A DNA stretch of 64,000 nt from Aporrectodea caliginosa (GCA_020284085.1 JACEVL010000160.1:1301001-1365000); one strand, 5' to 3'; shown: positions 1 through 12,280, counted from the stretch's first letter. Translations and numbers: made by a program. The notes: generated by a model from the letters alone, not told the origin.

Positions 1-9
1 TAAGCTGGC

Positions 10-545
10 TCGTTGAGGTAAATTATTGTTTTATTTTGCGGTTGGATCAAGTACAGGTTTCGTTGAGGCAAACGGGCGTTTACATGGTCCTAGATAGCAT
101 TGCATTAAACACCTTCACATAATAATGTTTGTCGCTGAGCGACGGACTATTACTGGCCCACAAAAGAATCTGATTGAGAGCTCTTACCATCGTGCAATAC
201 AATACAACGCAGCTGTATTTGATATTGACCTTCTTCCAAAGTTCAAAATAGAACACACGATCATACGACAGGACATCCAAAGCACTGAGCAATTGAGAGT
301 GAAGGACTTGCAAAAGATCCTTACACAGTGACAGAGGAGGTTCGAACCCTTATTCTCCGCGTTACAGTTTGAGCTCTCTAACCTTTCGTCCCATTGTGTC
401 AGCGGAAGTGCCAACCAACGAATTCGCAGGTCAGAAAAGTTAATGGCAACTTTACTGACAGAGCCGAGAAACAGCTTAGAGTTTACTTGGTGGCCGGGAA
501 GGACTTGATTGGCTGCGAGCCCAATACAATGCGTGGATGGGCATA
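10..545 (-). repeat. tRNA-derived SINE-like block, unit 1
   Basis: On the minus strand, 330-400 has a degraded tRNA-like head with a box B core (ggttcgaacc). The block aligns to 8100-8640, 21640-21960 and 32210-32530 in the other units. Confidence 0.45.
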
Positions 546-635
546 CGTCTCCTCATTCATTCATTCATTCATTCAGTGACTATTAGATTGCTTTTCTGAC
601 TAAATGACTGACTGACTTAGTGTCGGCATGCCTGC

Positions 636-743
636 GTGTCTGTGCGTCTGTCTCTGTCTGTCTCTGTCTCTGTCTCTCTGTCTCTCTCTGTCTCTCTGTT
701 TATCTCTGTCTGTCTCTCTGTCTCTGTCTCTGTCTCTCTCTCG
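636..743. repeat. CT/CTGT microsatellite, unit 1
   Basis: Interrupted tgtc/tctc repeat at the position between exons 2 and 1 where all units carry one. Confidence 0.8.
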
Positions 744-844
744 TCAACTATAATACCAAGACATCGTCATAACATCGACCTTCTTCTTCTGTGTAAGTAT
801 TTTCTACGTATTTATCGTCAGTTCTACGCTTGGCGATCGCTCAC

Positions 845-890
845 CACAAATAACCAGAAATAACGAGACGTAGAATATTCGAGAGAACAT
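845..890 (-). CDS. Gene A: first (signal peptide) exon of another inhibitor gene, rest outside window
   Basis: This 46-nt exon encodes MFSRIFYVSLFLVIC plus one base, followed by donor GTGAGC. It matches exon 1 of genes B, C and D and has the same TATA spacing. The segment that holds exon 2 in the other units is missing here: the sequence of unit 2 near 8640 joins directly to that near 10157 at about 546. Exon 3 would lie just left of position 1. Because exon 2 is 51 nt and phase 1-1, skipping it keeps the frame, and the two-domain genes also lack it. Whether A is functional cannot be told from this window. Confidence 0.55.
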
Positions 891-938
891 TTCGACTTTC
901 CGCAGATCTGACTGTCGGACTTCAGTGTGTTACGTCGA

Positions 939-945
939 ATTTATA
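939..945 (-). promoter_or_regulatory. TATA box of gene A
   Basis: TATAAAT on the minus strand, 48 nt upstream of the gene A ATG, at the same spacing as in B, C and D. The surrounding 100 bases are conserved between the four units. Confidence 0.65.
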
Positions 946-2777
946 GCGTCTGATGTCGTTCGGAAATTATGTGCAAAATGGCGTAGCAGCCTAGCAATCG
1001 ATCGATTCATCAAAAGTAAGCTCATAAATCTAATGAAAATCTATGTGGATGTACGTTTTCAATGACAATGTCATGATGAATGTAACACCTGGATATGCAT
1101 ACCAAATGACCATAGTCATGCATTAATTGCGATCTAGATAAGATAGCGGCAATTTACATTTCTTCGATTCAATGCAATTATGTCGCAATTCGGTTTCCGC
1201 CGGATTTTACCATAGACCGTATTATTTTACCATACTATACGCTTTTTTCACGCCTCAAAAAATGTTAAGTATAGCATTTATTAATTCGCACATTGATTGA
1301 TCCAGTCAAGGACTACTTGATCATATCACCTAAAAATAATGCCCTTATTGCTGTTATTCTTATTACCATTCCTTTCTCTACGGTAGGCCTGCATATCATT
1401 ATTCAGGACTACAAAATCAATCAAAAAATCATTGGTGGAATGGCTGGTCCATGTTGATGGGGAAATTGTGCTGAGGAAAGCAATTGCTCTGAGACGTTGA
1501 ATGGCAGTGGAGAAGCGCTGATGCAAAAATGTGGTTTTAATCTGCTATTTTCAGTCAATAGAGAGAAATATAACGACAATAATAATATATTAACAACAAC
1601 AACTTTGTTATTATTTTACTTACAATAATGATATGTTTCAACCACAGGAAAGTATGGTCACGAAGGAAAAAATTACCATTATTATCATTAAAATCATTAG
1701 GTTACTAATACTTTACTCAAGGTGAATACATGATCATTGATCACTCAGCAGGTCTACGTACTGGATTTATTCGTCAGTTTTATCAAGGGTTTTGTTCGTT
1801 TAAAGGATATTTTGCTCGAGTCGATTTGTCTCATCAAGCCCATCCTTCCGATGTATGGTCGAGTCTGAGCTATTCGCACCGTGTACGCCGCCTGTGCTTG
1901 CGTCTCGGTGCAGGTCTGTAGGACGACCGACGCGGGTTATTAGAGTGACCTCGACCGTTAGTCACTGGTGGCTCTTCAATCTACCGACTGACACACGACG
2001 AATGCTTTTTCTCCGTACTCCTTGTGCCTCGACGAATAAGGCTGACGCGCGACACCTTACACCAGTGAGGGACTGCTCGTCGGCAACGTCATCGTTTGTG
2101 GGAACGCTGTCACCTGTCGTCGCTGTAGGCTACCCATCGACGCAACTCTGAACATCAGCTGTCGAGTAGAATCTGTTGGTTTGTTCCACGTGTGTGCGTG
2201 GGTATGCCACTGATGAATCTTTCAGCTTACTGTGCATTGTTTTGCTTAATGATGTAATAATGTTTATTTTCGTTCCAAATGACATTTAACATCATAAAGG
2301 CTTGCGCAGAGAGAGCCTCTGAGTAAGTATACTTTGAAGCGACGCTATAGAAATGTTCAATTACATTACATGACTTTCTTTCTGAGGCTCCTCGTGTTTT
2401 GAGCGCTAAAAAACACAGAGTTTACGCTTACGATTGCAATAGGCCAGTGTATTCGTATATTTGGATCTCGTTTTAAATGTTATAATACAAAAGTTGGAGA
2501 AAACATTTAATGTGAAAAAGTTCCAAGTCAGTGAACGTTTTATTTATGGATCACGTTTTATTTGGATCTCGTTTTAAATGTTATAATACAAGAGTTGAAG
2601 AAAAAATTTAATGTGAAAAGGTTCCAAGTCAGTGAACGTTTTATTTTTGAGAAAAGAAAGTCATTTAAACATTTTGAATTTAGTTCCGAATGCGATTCAG
2701 TTGAACAATTTATAGAAGATACATCACGATTAAGTGTCAGAAGTTTAGTGTCGTAACTTTCCTGTCTTCTGAATTTC

Positions 2778-2783
2778 TTTATT
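2778..2783 (-). terminator. Poly(A) signal of gene B
   Basis: AATAAA on the minus strand, 16 nt after the TGA of exon 5. The same placement occurs after genes C and D. Confidence 0.6.
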
Positions 2784-2799
2784 CTTTCCTCTGTTGATC

Positions 2800-5700
2800 T
2801 CATCCTCTGTGCGGAATATGAAGAACTGTGTCAGAGTCGTCGACAATGAATCTAACTCTGTCGGAACTCCATTCCGCGGTCATACATGATCCCTGCTTCA
2901 GCACCTCAAACTGCAACGAAAAATTGAACTGAATTTTACTCAACAGAACCGGTTAACTAAGAATTTTATTCAAAAGTTTAAAAGGGGCGATTGATGTGAA
3001 AACCTAAAATGTCGAATTGCTAACAGTGCTTAATAAATTGTACAGAAGCTGCAGTTTTTCAAATATATGCGTGTACCTGTTTATGTTAACATTTCGTTTA
3101 GTTGATAATTTATATGCTTACTCGAAAATTTTAGTAGTCTTATAACTAGCGGGGCTACCAAGGTTGAGGTTTGTACAACATACAGTGGAACACACTGTTG
3201 GTAGAATGTAGGCAATTCCTTCCACTAATAGACTCTTTTCTGCTATAACAATTTCAGGCTGTTGATCAAATATCGTTCATAATTAGGATGCGCTTTTTGT
3301 GAGAGTGAAAGAGGAAACTCTGCTCAGACGTATTGCTCCACCGCACAAGGATTTCGGATTACTGCTAACTACAAATAACAACCTTATTCTTTATAGGAAC
3401 AGGCGAACGAAGAGCCAGTGTTCTATAGTGTTTATTTATCTTTCAAGGTGCTATGTTGATTTAGTTATAAGAACATGTTTGCAGAACTCCTCCTTAAGAA
3501 GTTTTCTTCAAACAAACGTCAGAACACTCTCCAACAAACATAGAAACACGTTCGAAAGAGACAAACAACTTCAAGAACGTATACTAGGTCACAATTATGC
3601 GCTCTATGTATCAACAACCTATCGATGAAAAGCTTTCTCTGTATATGATATGCAACACAGCCGTTACAGCTTATAAGCGCTACATCGGACATCACCATGA
3701 TTCAACGGTGTTTGCTCTTTTGTACAATGTATCGTGCAGTTTGTTTTCTCTCACGCAGCTACTTAATGTAGCAGCTATCGTACTTAGCATCACATGAAGG
3801 TCATCAGTTTCCGTAAGAAGTCAAAATGCTAAGGATAGTTTTAAATTATTGCAAATGCGTCCTAAACTTAAAGCAAGTGCAAGCGACCTTTTGATCGAAA
3901 ACCCTTCAGGGCCAGTTAGAGGCCTATTTCCAGAAGGGTCTCATTCAGACGAAGAACTTTGTTTTTGAATCGTATTGATGCAATTGGCCTATGTCGTTAA
4001 CATAATATGTAGTAAATAAAAAAATTATTAAACGGAACAAACTATCATTAAGTTTTTTTATTATTACATTGCATTTAAATTAACTTCATATTATAGTCTG
4101 CACACACACATTCTACGTGCTAGGATACTATACAGATAAACAAGGTTATTTAATTTCTACATTTTCCCCCCACGACTAACCCTAACTCTTCCTCTCCTAT
4201 GTTCCCCTTCATATACAACAACTGCTCTCATTCAATTGTTGGTTTGTATAGCCTAATAGAAATGGTCTGTTTGATTGTCTAAATGTATTCAGCTTTGTCA
4301 TGTACAGTACTGAGCGTTTGCTGGTACTTCTCATTAAAGAATATTTTTACTTAATTCCTCTCAATTGGCGTCGTGAGGGTAGGTCATGGTCAAAACAAGA
4401 TAAACAACCTTCCGCCGCACTTGTAATTTCTGTATCCGTTCGGTGGCGGGATCTTCCGCCGCAGAAGCACCACGCTTCCATAAAACTATATTCTACACAA
4501 TGAATGACTACGACTAGAACATGCTAATTTGTAAATTGACAATCTGTAAAAGTTTCAACTGTGACTTACGTGAACTCCGGGAGAATCTTTACTAATTACG
4601 TCTTTGGCTTGTTGTACATTCTATAAATGGAACAGCAATAATGTTGCATGTTCAACACTTTCCAAACTTACAACATTCTGTTAAATTGTGCACTTTTTAT
4701 AATTGCTTAATCATTTTGGGTACAAGACAATGATGACAAGAAAACATCTTAAACTATTGATTCAGAATGCCAGACGCGTTATGCCAACTGCTCTATTAGG
4801 CAAATCAGTTCGAAGTGAAGCTATGGTTCACATTGAATTTGAAGGTAATCCACATTTCCTCATCTTGAATGTTCAAGAAAATCGGAGGACGTTCAACGGC
4901 GATAACTTTTGCAACTCTAATTTCGCCCTAGCAGAATCGAATAAGTGATTTCCTGTTGCAAACCGAACAGTACGCTGATCTGTTAGGAAATCGCGCTCAG
5001 GTACTGGTACCTTTAGATTCAATGGGCAACAGCAAGATGAAAACTGTATGCATTTACAAGAACATATATCAAACAATGTATCAAGATTTCTTTCTAGTTC
5101 TTCTCGTTTTAGTGTAGCAGACTTCGATCGGATCACTTTCTGAACCTCACCTATATATTTCTGTAACTGTAATTCTATTCCTCGAAGAGTTATCGTAGGA
5201 ATTGACGATTTAATCCATAATTGCACAAGTTTCTCTGCCAATCTCTTACAGACAGATGGTAGAGGTTCTGTCCCATAACTCTTCTCCCATAAATACGCTT
5301 TGCCCACATCTTTGTGTGTTGGCAAAGAAAAAGTGAGTAATTCACGAGCGTCGCCAAAAAGGATATGACGATTTCTTGCAGCAACAGATCTTGATAACAT
5401 AATTGGTAACAATTCTGAACAGAATATCAAATAATTTCAGTAAATACGATAAGCAGTTAGCTTAAATAAAGAAATCAGCTCACCAAACCGGAAATAAACA
5501 TTGAAAAAAGTAAGTAAGCAAGCATAGGCTCCCGTGAAGCTATTTTTGCGAAACAAAACTAACACGATTTTCTAAAAACGTAAAAATGCAAAGTATATTC
5601 GAATTTCTATTAACTTCTTTCATCTGTACAGTAAACAACGCCATATAAGGCCACTTTTCCGAAACTCTTAATGCAAGTTGAATTTTTATGATCCGGCCTA

Positions 5701-8700
5701 GTGCGCATGCATGCAGGGCTGAATCTATGTATGGTGGGATGGATGTATGCATGTATATTTGTATGTATGTATGTATGGTATGTAATGTATGTATGCTTGT
5801 ATGCATGCATGTATGTATCTTACTGCAATATGCATTAATGTATATATTTGTATGTATGTGTGTATATACATATACGCATGAACATGTATGTATGAATGCA
5901 TAGTGGTATGTATTTATATATATGTGTGTATGTATGTGTGTATGCATGTATGTGTGTATGTATGTATGTATGTTGTATGTATGTATGTATTCATGTATGT
6001 ATGTATGCATTCATGTATATATTTTCTATGTGTGTATATTCATGTGCATGTAGCCTATATATGTAGGGATGTATATTTGTATGTATATATATATGTGTGT
6101 GTATTGATGGATGTATATATGTATGTATGTATGCTTGTATGTTTGTATGTATGTATTTATATATGTATGGATGTATACATGTGTGTATGTATCTATGTAG
6201 CCTATGTGTGTATTTGTGTATGTAACGTAGCCTGGTTTATGCTATAGTCAATGTTACAGCCTGGGGTCTAGATTGACCCCAGGTGTGCTAAATATGCCCG
6301 AGTGTCATTCTTATTTTTGTATCATTGAACCTAGAATTCCAAACTCTTCGAATTTTTCCAAATATGTAGAGGGATGAATTACTGAGAAATTTGAATTAGG
6401 CCTATTTCAGAATTTTTACTATTTGTATAAACGCAGCTATTCAAGGAAATTTCCATCGATGGGGTCAAATTGACCCCAGGTGTGCGTCATAGGGTAAGGA
6501 TAAAATTGAAAAAACGAGGGTCCCTGATGGACTCAGAGAAGTGTCTGCCCCGGGGCCCACCTTGGCTCTCGACGCCCATATATACACACATTCATTCTGA
6601 AATGTCAACATTTCAACATGTCAACGCGCAGTTGCATGAATCTACACTTGTATGTGTCATACAGCGGAAGACTACAACAAGGAAATTGCCAATAATTTAT
6701 AAATTGGCAATCGATAAACGTTAACTGTGACTTACGTCAGCTTCGGGAAAGTCTTGTTTAATTACGTCTTTGGCTTGTTGTGCAGTCTGTAAATGGAACA
6801 GGAATAATGTTACATGTTGACCACTTTCAATCCTTATCAAATTCGACTAATTTATGCACGTTTTATAATAGCTTAATCACTTGAGTACAAGACAATTACA
6901 GGAAAGAAATCAACGTCCATATGTCACAAGTCTGAAAACCCCAAATCTGCAACATTGAAACATTAGAAACATTGTAAATTTTGATGCTTGATGTTTTGAT
7001 GTTTATGTTAATTTATATTGCTCATGCTTGTTCACCAGAGTGCTGTTTGGCAGCTGGTTATATTAAAGAATATACTTACTTTTTACTTACTTAATCTAAG
7101 GCCAGAATCTGAATCCATATCGTTACGAGAATTATCCAAATAATTTCATAGTCTACTAAGATTTGACACTTCTGTTACTCCCCACTTCCGTCGCGTTAGG
7201 ACTTCGGAGTGGTCACAGTTTAAACCGGCAGCGCTATCGTTAAAGGTAGCTTGCATAAAGCCCTTATTTGTAGGTCGTTAAAGGTAGCTTGCATAAAGCC
7301 CTTATTTGTAGGTCAGGGTTAGATATAGCCTATAAGACGACCAAGTAAATTTGACCCGTTGAATGAGTAAGCAGCTTCGACGATAGCAACGACTATCAAA
7401 TGAGAATGTCTGGAGGGTTAGGACACCTTACAACCCTATCTTGCGAATCAATTCCAAGTGAAGCAATGGGTTGCAATGCATTCAAAGGTAAGAGACATTT
7501 GAATCGTCTTGAATGTAAAAGAAAATCGGACGACGCTCAACGGCGATAACCTCTCCAACTCTAAGTTCATAAATATAATTATAGCAGAGGCTAATCAGTG
7601 AATTCCTGTTGCAAGGGGCTTTCGACTTTAGGTTCAGCCTTCTTTATCTCTCTTTAGATTGAAACGCCTCTGTTGAGTCTCTCTCTTGAAAATGCGCAAT
7701 ATAAATATGTGAATATAAGTAAAACATCTGCTGCATACATCGAATGATGTATGAAAGAAATTCAAAAGACGCAGAAGATCTTCTTAGGGTGGTAATAGAA
7801 GAAGACGTTGAATAAAAAACTGGAATGGTGCGTAGGGTTATAAATTATATTTTGATCAAATTGCTTAGCAATTTTAGTAGGCCTACTACAAGAAGACAAT
7901 TTTGGAATTTAGTAAATTAGTGCTTGTGCTTACCATTCCAACTAATTGTGGCCATCTTCTTAATTTAGATCCTTCAAAATAGATTCACACACATGTCACC
8001 ATAAAATAGTATGAATAATGCCGGCCATTGCTGTATGTGTATGAAAACGATCTATTAGTGTGCTCTTTCACAACTTAATCTATTTTTCTTCCAAATAAGC
8101 TAGCTCATCGAGGGAAATTATTGTTTAATTTTACGGTTGGATCAAGTACAGGTTTCTTTGAGGCAATAGAGCGTTTACCTGGTCCTAGATAGCATTGCAT
8201 TAAACACCTTCATATAATGTTTCTCGCTGGCCCACGAAAGAATCTGACTCAGAGACCTGATCATCGTACAATGAAACACAATGCAATGCAACTATATTTG
8301 ATATTGCCTTCCTTCCAAAGTTCAAAATAGAACGCACGATAGGACATCGATGGCACTGAGACATTTTGAGTTAAGGGCTTGCTAAAGATCCTTACACAGT
8401 GACAATGGAGGTTCGAACCCTTACTTTCCGTGCTACAGGTCGAACGCTCTACCCATTAGGCTACCGTGTCCTCTTGTGTTTAGCGTAAGTGCCAAAAAAG
8501 AATTTACAGCTCAGAGAAGTTCGTGGAACTTCACTGACAGAACCGAGAAGCAGCTTAGAATTCACTGGATTTCTGGGAAGGACTTGATTGGCTACGAGCC
8601 CAACACAAAGCGTGGATGGGCACATACTGAGCGATAAGAGCCGGGACGTCAACCAATAGCGCTCCATCAACAGTATGAGAAATTCCAGCCTTCATGTAGG

Positions 8701-9958
8701 CCCTATCGTTGACAGGTTTGTCGATCGATTGGTTCCTCCATCCGAACAAGAGATGGGGGAAGCTTTGATCATTGATGGCGTGTACACGTTGATTGGGGGG
8801 TGGGGTGTCGTAAAGGCGATGTCACAAAATACCAGGGATGGGCAATAATTGAAATTACGAAATTGAAATTACTTGAAACTGCGCAATTTGTAATTTGTTA
8901 ATTTGTAATTCAATTACATTTCCCATGTATTTTGGAATTCTAAATTACATTTCATGTCCCAAAATAATTTGTAGACTCTAATTCAATTACATTTTCCCGA
9001 GTAATATGCCCATCCCTGAAAAATACGCTATAATATTATTATTTAAGCTTTTACATCTGATGATTAAAGTTGTAAACTGCACTAAAACCAAACGATAACA
9101 AACAGATTAAAAAGCCAAGTAATTACTGCAGTAGGGCCCAAATGTCCGTATATCATAACTAATCTAATGTGTCGAAGCATTTCGGCGCTGAGGGATACAA
9201 GGAGCTACTAGCGGTTGATGATAGGTAGGCGTTCTGTTGTGTGTTTAGTTCAAGATCAGACCAGTCTACCATATGGCGAGAATAAACGATTAATACTCCG
9301 TTTGGGAAGTTACTCGGATCAACCCAGGCAAGTAAGTTATTAAGAGGGCCGCCAAATTATTTTACGATTGGATAACCTATACTTACCTGGGCCTTCACCT
9401 TCATCGTCATTTTGCAAGGCGTCGCTGAATCTGCTGGCTGAAAGGTAAACATTAAAGAAGGAGAATGAAGATTCATACCGCTGAAAATATTTTAATCAGT
9501 TTCAGGTGTAATGGTGCTGCAGCGATCCTTCTTGGTTGCAAAAACCAAAACTCTTGAAATTAATACGAAGTTCAAAGAGAGACTTCTCATTGGCAGGTGC
9601 GCTATACTATAAACTGTGATGCAAAATCACCAAAGAAACTGATCATTAAAAGGAAAGATAGTCTCGTTTCTGCTCAATATTTCGCTTTTGTGGATATAAT
9701 TATGTCTTCTGTGATTTGTGTTCTTGTGAATTGTTTAATCGTCATAACATGTACGTGTACAGTGCGATTGTCAGGCGCTTCATTAAAGAATAAATATTAT
9801 TACTATTTTTTTGGCCCCGAGGTAGGCCTACACATTTTATTAAGTTTATTATTATTATTATTTTTTTTTATGCCCCGAGGTATACATGATCCCTCAGGGA
9901 CTTAATATTAATTAAGAACAATGAAATTCGTCTGGAACGGCACCTAATCGTCGTTAAG

Positions 9959-10045
<87 letters not shown>

Positions 10046-10622
10046 TTGAGCTGTTGATTTTTATCTATGAATGAATGATTGAATGAATTAATCACTGAAT
10101 CAAAGAATCATTGAGTGAATCAAACAATAAATAAATCAGTCAATTATTCAGCGATCCTACGTCTCCTCATTCATTCATTCAGTCACTATTAGATTGCTTT
10201 TCTGACTAAATTAGGCCTACTGACTGATTCAATGTCTGTATGCTTGTGTGTCTGTGTGTCTGTCTGTCTCTGCCTGTCTCTGTCTCTGTATCTGTATCTG
10301 TCTGTCTCTCTGTCTGTCTGTGTCTGTCTCTGTCTGTCTGTCTCTGTCTGTGTGTTTCTCTGTCTCTGTCTGTCTGTCTCTGTCTCTGCCTGTCTGTCTC
10401 TCCATCCCTTCCTCCTCCCCCTCCTTCACTCCCTCCCTCCCTCCCTCCCTCCCTCCCTCCCTTCCATCCTCCCTCTCTAATACCAAGACATCGTCATAAT
10501 ATCGACCTTCTTCTTCTGTGTAAGTATAATATTTTCTACGTATTTATCATCAATTCGATGCTTAGCGATCGCTCACCACAAATAACCAGGAACAACGAGG
10601 CGAAGAATATTCTAGAAAACAT
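2800..10622 (-). CDS. Gene B: secreted single-domain potato inhibitor I inhibitor with duplicated exon 4
   Basis: Exons: 10577-10622 (signal peptide [15 protein letters not shown]), 9387-9437 ([16 protein letters not shown]), 7934-7971 ([12 protein letters not shown]), exon 4a 6736-6786 ([17 protein letters not shown]), exon 4b 4570-4620 ([17 protein letters not shown]) and 2800-2910 (loop [14 protein letters not shown], ends HIPHRG, TGA). Both exon 4 copies are 51 nt, phase 0-0, with good acceptor and GTAAG donors, so the transcript could use either or both. Using one gives about 98 aa. The loop has P1 Ala, P1' Glu and the bracing arginines. Its loop Cys has no partner near the Trp-Pro exon, unlike gene C. 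A TATA box and AATAAA are present. It may instead be two partial genes fused by unequal recombination, because exon 4b, its flanks and exon 5 match gene C almost exactly. Confidence 0.68.
3290..4040 (+). other. Unassigned gene-like insertion in gene B intron
   Basis: About 750 bp absent from the matching place in unit 3, with overlapping open readings (3299-3628, 3597-3797 and a frame ending [19 protein letters not shown] near 3970) and an A-rich end (aataaaaaaattatta). It could be a decayed retrocopy. No family recognised. Confidence 0.3.
4100..4345 (+). repeat. LINE 3' UTR fragment in gene B intron
   Basis: Matches 19166-19440 and the reverse complement of 50240-50450 plus 51237-51270. It ends at cttctcattaaagaatattt, as the family does. 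Confidence 0.6.
4765..4960 (+). other. Conserved intronic block, unit 2 left copy
   Basis: Matches 20150-20345 almost base for base. Contains gaatttgaag|gtaatc, a donor-like junction at 4844/4845 in the plus direction. Confidence 0.4.
4940..5430 (-). CDS. Unrecognised partial ORF with a Cys cluster
   Basis: The minus-strand reading of about 160 residues contains [20 protein letters not shown], later LFDICSCKC, a Cys-rich stretch, then [15 protein letters not shown]. The pattern of a CxC cluster followed by ERDFL-DQR recalls an uncharacterised family common in repeat-rich invertebrate genomes, but I cannot name it. Below 4940 the frame runs on into duplicated unit sequence, so the C-terminal residues are not its own. 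It lies between the two exon 4 copies of gene B and may have come with the rearrangement there. It is probably a fragment of a mobile or retrocopied gene. Confidence 0.4.
5713..6232. repeat. TATG-rich microsatellite region
   Basis: Long, imperfect tatg repeats with many point changes. It explains the Cys/Met/Tyr/Val-rich open frames here. Confidence 0.85.
6246..6520. mobile_element. piggyBac-like terminal fragments
   Basis: Two copies of attgaccccaggtgtg (near 6271 and 6469). The second is followed by cgtcataggg, the same end as at 36630-36654, where it closes with TTAA. Confidence 0.4.
6980..7095 (+). repeat. LINE 3' end with ACTT tail
   Basis: Ends ggttatattaaagaatatacttact with further acttactt, the same terminal motif as the LINE at 50240-51690. 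Here it is followed by unit sequence. Confidence 0.5.
7238..7313. repeat. 38-bp perfect tandem duplication
   Basis: Two identical 38-bp copies (7238-7275 and 7276-7313) in unit 2. Units 3 and 4 have a single diverged copy. Confidence 0.85.
7315..7600 (+). promoter_or_regulatory. Conserved intronic block with TATA-like sequence, unit 2 right copy
   Basis: TATAAGACGACC at 7331, then an open stretch from ATG at 7401 to a donor-like ttcaaag|gtaag (7487/7488). This could be a plus-strand first exon. Function unknown. Confidence 0.3.
8290..8470 (-). repeat. tRNA-derived SINE, unit 2 copy
   Basis: The minus strand reads like a tRNA: a box A-like TAGCCTAATGGGTAGAGC (near 8444-8461) and box B GGTTCGAACC at 8410-8419, with tRNA-like spacing. 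It is followed by the tail found in other SINEs here (gcactgag near 8350). The head gives an internal pol III promoter pattern. No intact tRNA fold is expected. Confidence 0.6.
9958..10047. repeat. ATT microsatellite
   Basis: About 29 near-perfect att units. Confidence 0.9.
10236..10476. repeat. CTGT then CTCC microsatellite, unit 2
   Basis: Compound repeat at the unit-conserved site, changing from tgtc to tccc units near 10400. Confidence 0.85.
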
Positions 10623-10670
10623 TTCGACTTTCCGCTGATCTGTTTGTTGGACTTCAGTGTTTTACGTTGA

Positions 10671-10677
10671 ATTTATA
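10671..10677 (-). promoter_or_regulatory. TATA box of gene B
   Basis: TATAAAT on the minus strand, 48 nt before the gene B ATG at 10622, within a block conserved in all four units. Confidence 0.65.
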
Positions 10678-10979
10678 GCGCTTGATTGCGTGCGGAAATT
10701 ATGTGCAAAATGGCGTAGCAGCCTTATAGCCATCGATCGATTCATAAATAGTAAGCTCACAAATCTAATGAAAATCTACGTGGATGTACGTTTTCAGTGA
10801 CATGATGAATGTAACACCTGGATATGCATAGGCCTACCTAATGACCATAGACATGAATTAATTCCGATCTAGATAAGATAGCAGCAATTTACATTTCTTC
10901 GACTGAATTCAATAATGTTTGTATGTATGTATGAGCACTTGTTATAGCGCCCCTTCAAGATTTCTACTCAGAGGCGCTC

Positions 10980-11110
10980 CCGACTACAGCGCGGACACTG
11001 AATCTGAGTTTCACGCCGAAGAGCATGAGCAATTGCGAGTGAAGAACTTGCCCAGGGTCCGTACGTAGCGGCTTGAGGTAGATTCGAACCCGAATGTATT
11101 GTAGGTTGGA
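10980..11110 (-). repeat. tRNA-derived SINE fragment
   Basis: The minus strand has a box B-like ggttcgaatc followed by the usual tail (gcaagttcttcactcgcaattgc). It is a truncated relative of the SINEs at 35222 and 63670. Confidence 0.45.
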
Positions 11111-11119
11111 CCGAATCTT

Positions 11120-12280
11120 GATCCGCAATTCGGTTTCCGGCGAATTTTACCCTAGACCGATTAATCGGAAACGACGCGTCTCTGGAATACCGATGCAAAT
11201 ACGAAAAAATCTTGTTTACCCAAAACAATTTCTTTTTCATTACTATGAAAATTATTGTTACCTGCTTCTGCAGTAGGCCTAATCTTTAATTCTTTGTATT
11301 GAAAATCGGTGCAAAATAATAGCATTATGAGTCGTCGCACCAACAAAATGGCGGACAGTCGTTTTCTTAGACCATGTGGTTTGAAACATTCAGCATTAAC
11401 CTTTCCAGCTATTTATTTTAAATAGCTCTCGTTTGAATTGCGTCTCGCGAGAACATACAAGATTTTTTTATTTCTGCGATCGCGGAGTTCGAAACAGTGC
11501 CTAGAGCCGCGTACTAAAATCTCACGTCTGCCGAAGACCTGTAGGCCTAACACAGAATTACAAATCATTATTCTAAGTAGTTTGTAAATTAATTTTAAAA
11601 AATAGTAGTAATTTAATAGTTTTTATTAGCTAATCGAGTATTAACAATTTTAAAACAATTTAGAAACAATTAAAAAAGTATTTAATAATTAATTATAAAT
11701 CAAGTCAATTGTTAAGCACTAAAATTGAAAAAAAATCGTAAAAATGACTAAATGGTACCTTAGAACCAAATAAAAATAAATATTGCGATTATTCGGATCG
11801 AATCCGGAATCTGCAAAAAGCAGGCCAATAATGCGGAGTTGGAAAGCGGAAGAATCATGCCAATATCGCAATATCTCAAAACCCTATCGCATATGATTTT
11901 TGAAAGAAAATAACTTATGCAAGAAACTTATTTAAAATCTGTCCAAACTTCATAATGCAAGAGTTTCTAGCCTTGGATCAGTTGATTTACAGTAAGAATG
12001 ATAAGAGACTAACGTGACAGATTTCAAACATTGGGAGATTCATGTAAAATACAATTCTTATTTTGCAATGAAGTGCTTTGAGGTAAATGGGACGTCGCAT
12101 AAGTCATATAGGCCTACAGTACTTGTGTTTTGATCAGCGTAGCGTCACAACCATCATTTTCTTTCGTGATGATCTTGCACATACTATGATTCTATGAATA
12201 AAGAACTGGACACAGTGGACACTGGACAGTGTACTGGTAAATGAATTGCATGTGTTAAATAACTATTTACAGTCAATTTG
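11120..12280. other. Spacer of unit 2 without recognisable gene
   Basis: AT-rich sequence matched in part by 23760-24490 and 34280-35190. I see no exon and no transposon ends. Confidence 0.5.

Larger units (their letters stand above)
1..1720. repeat. Segmental duplication unit 1 (partial)
   Basis: This is the right-hand part of the duplicated unit that carries the single-domain inhibitor genes. It holds a SINE-like stretch (10-545), a CT-rich microsatellite, exon 1 and promoter of gene A, and spacer sequence (1215-1570) matching 13199-13300 plus 17090-17430 and 26030-26440. Compared with the other units it has lost about 1.5 kb at 546 and several kb of spacer at 1215. Confidence 0.7.

Noticed and set aside
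1855..2151. 98-residue plus-strand frame, with a relative at 17755-18042
   Set aside because: The frame is not kept between the two copies (shifts and stops). It is duplicated spacer, perhaps an old retroelement, but no motif is recognisable.
9490..9590. Minus-strand reading [18 protein letters not shown] as signal peptide of gene B
   Set aside because: The unit 4 copy has a stop right after the ATG, the unit 3 copy is not hydrophobic, and the conserved exon 1 with TATA box at 10577-10622 fits the phase.
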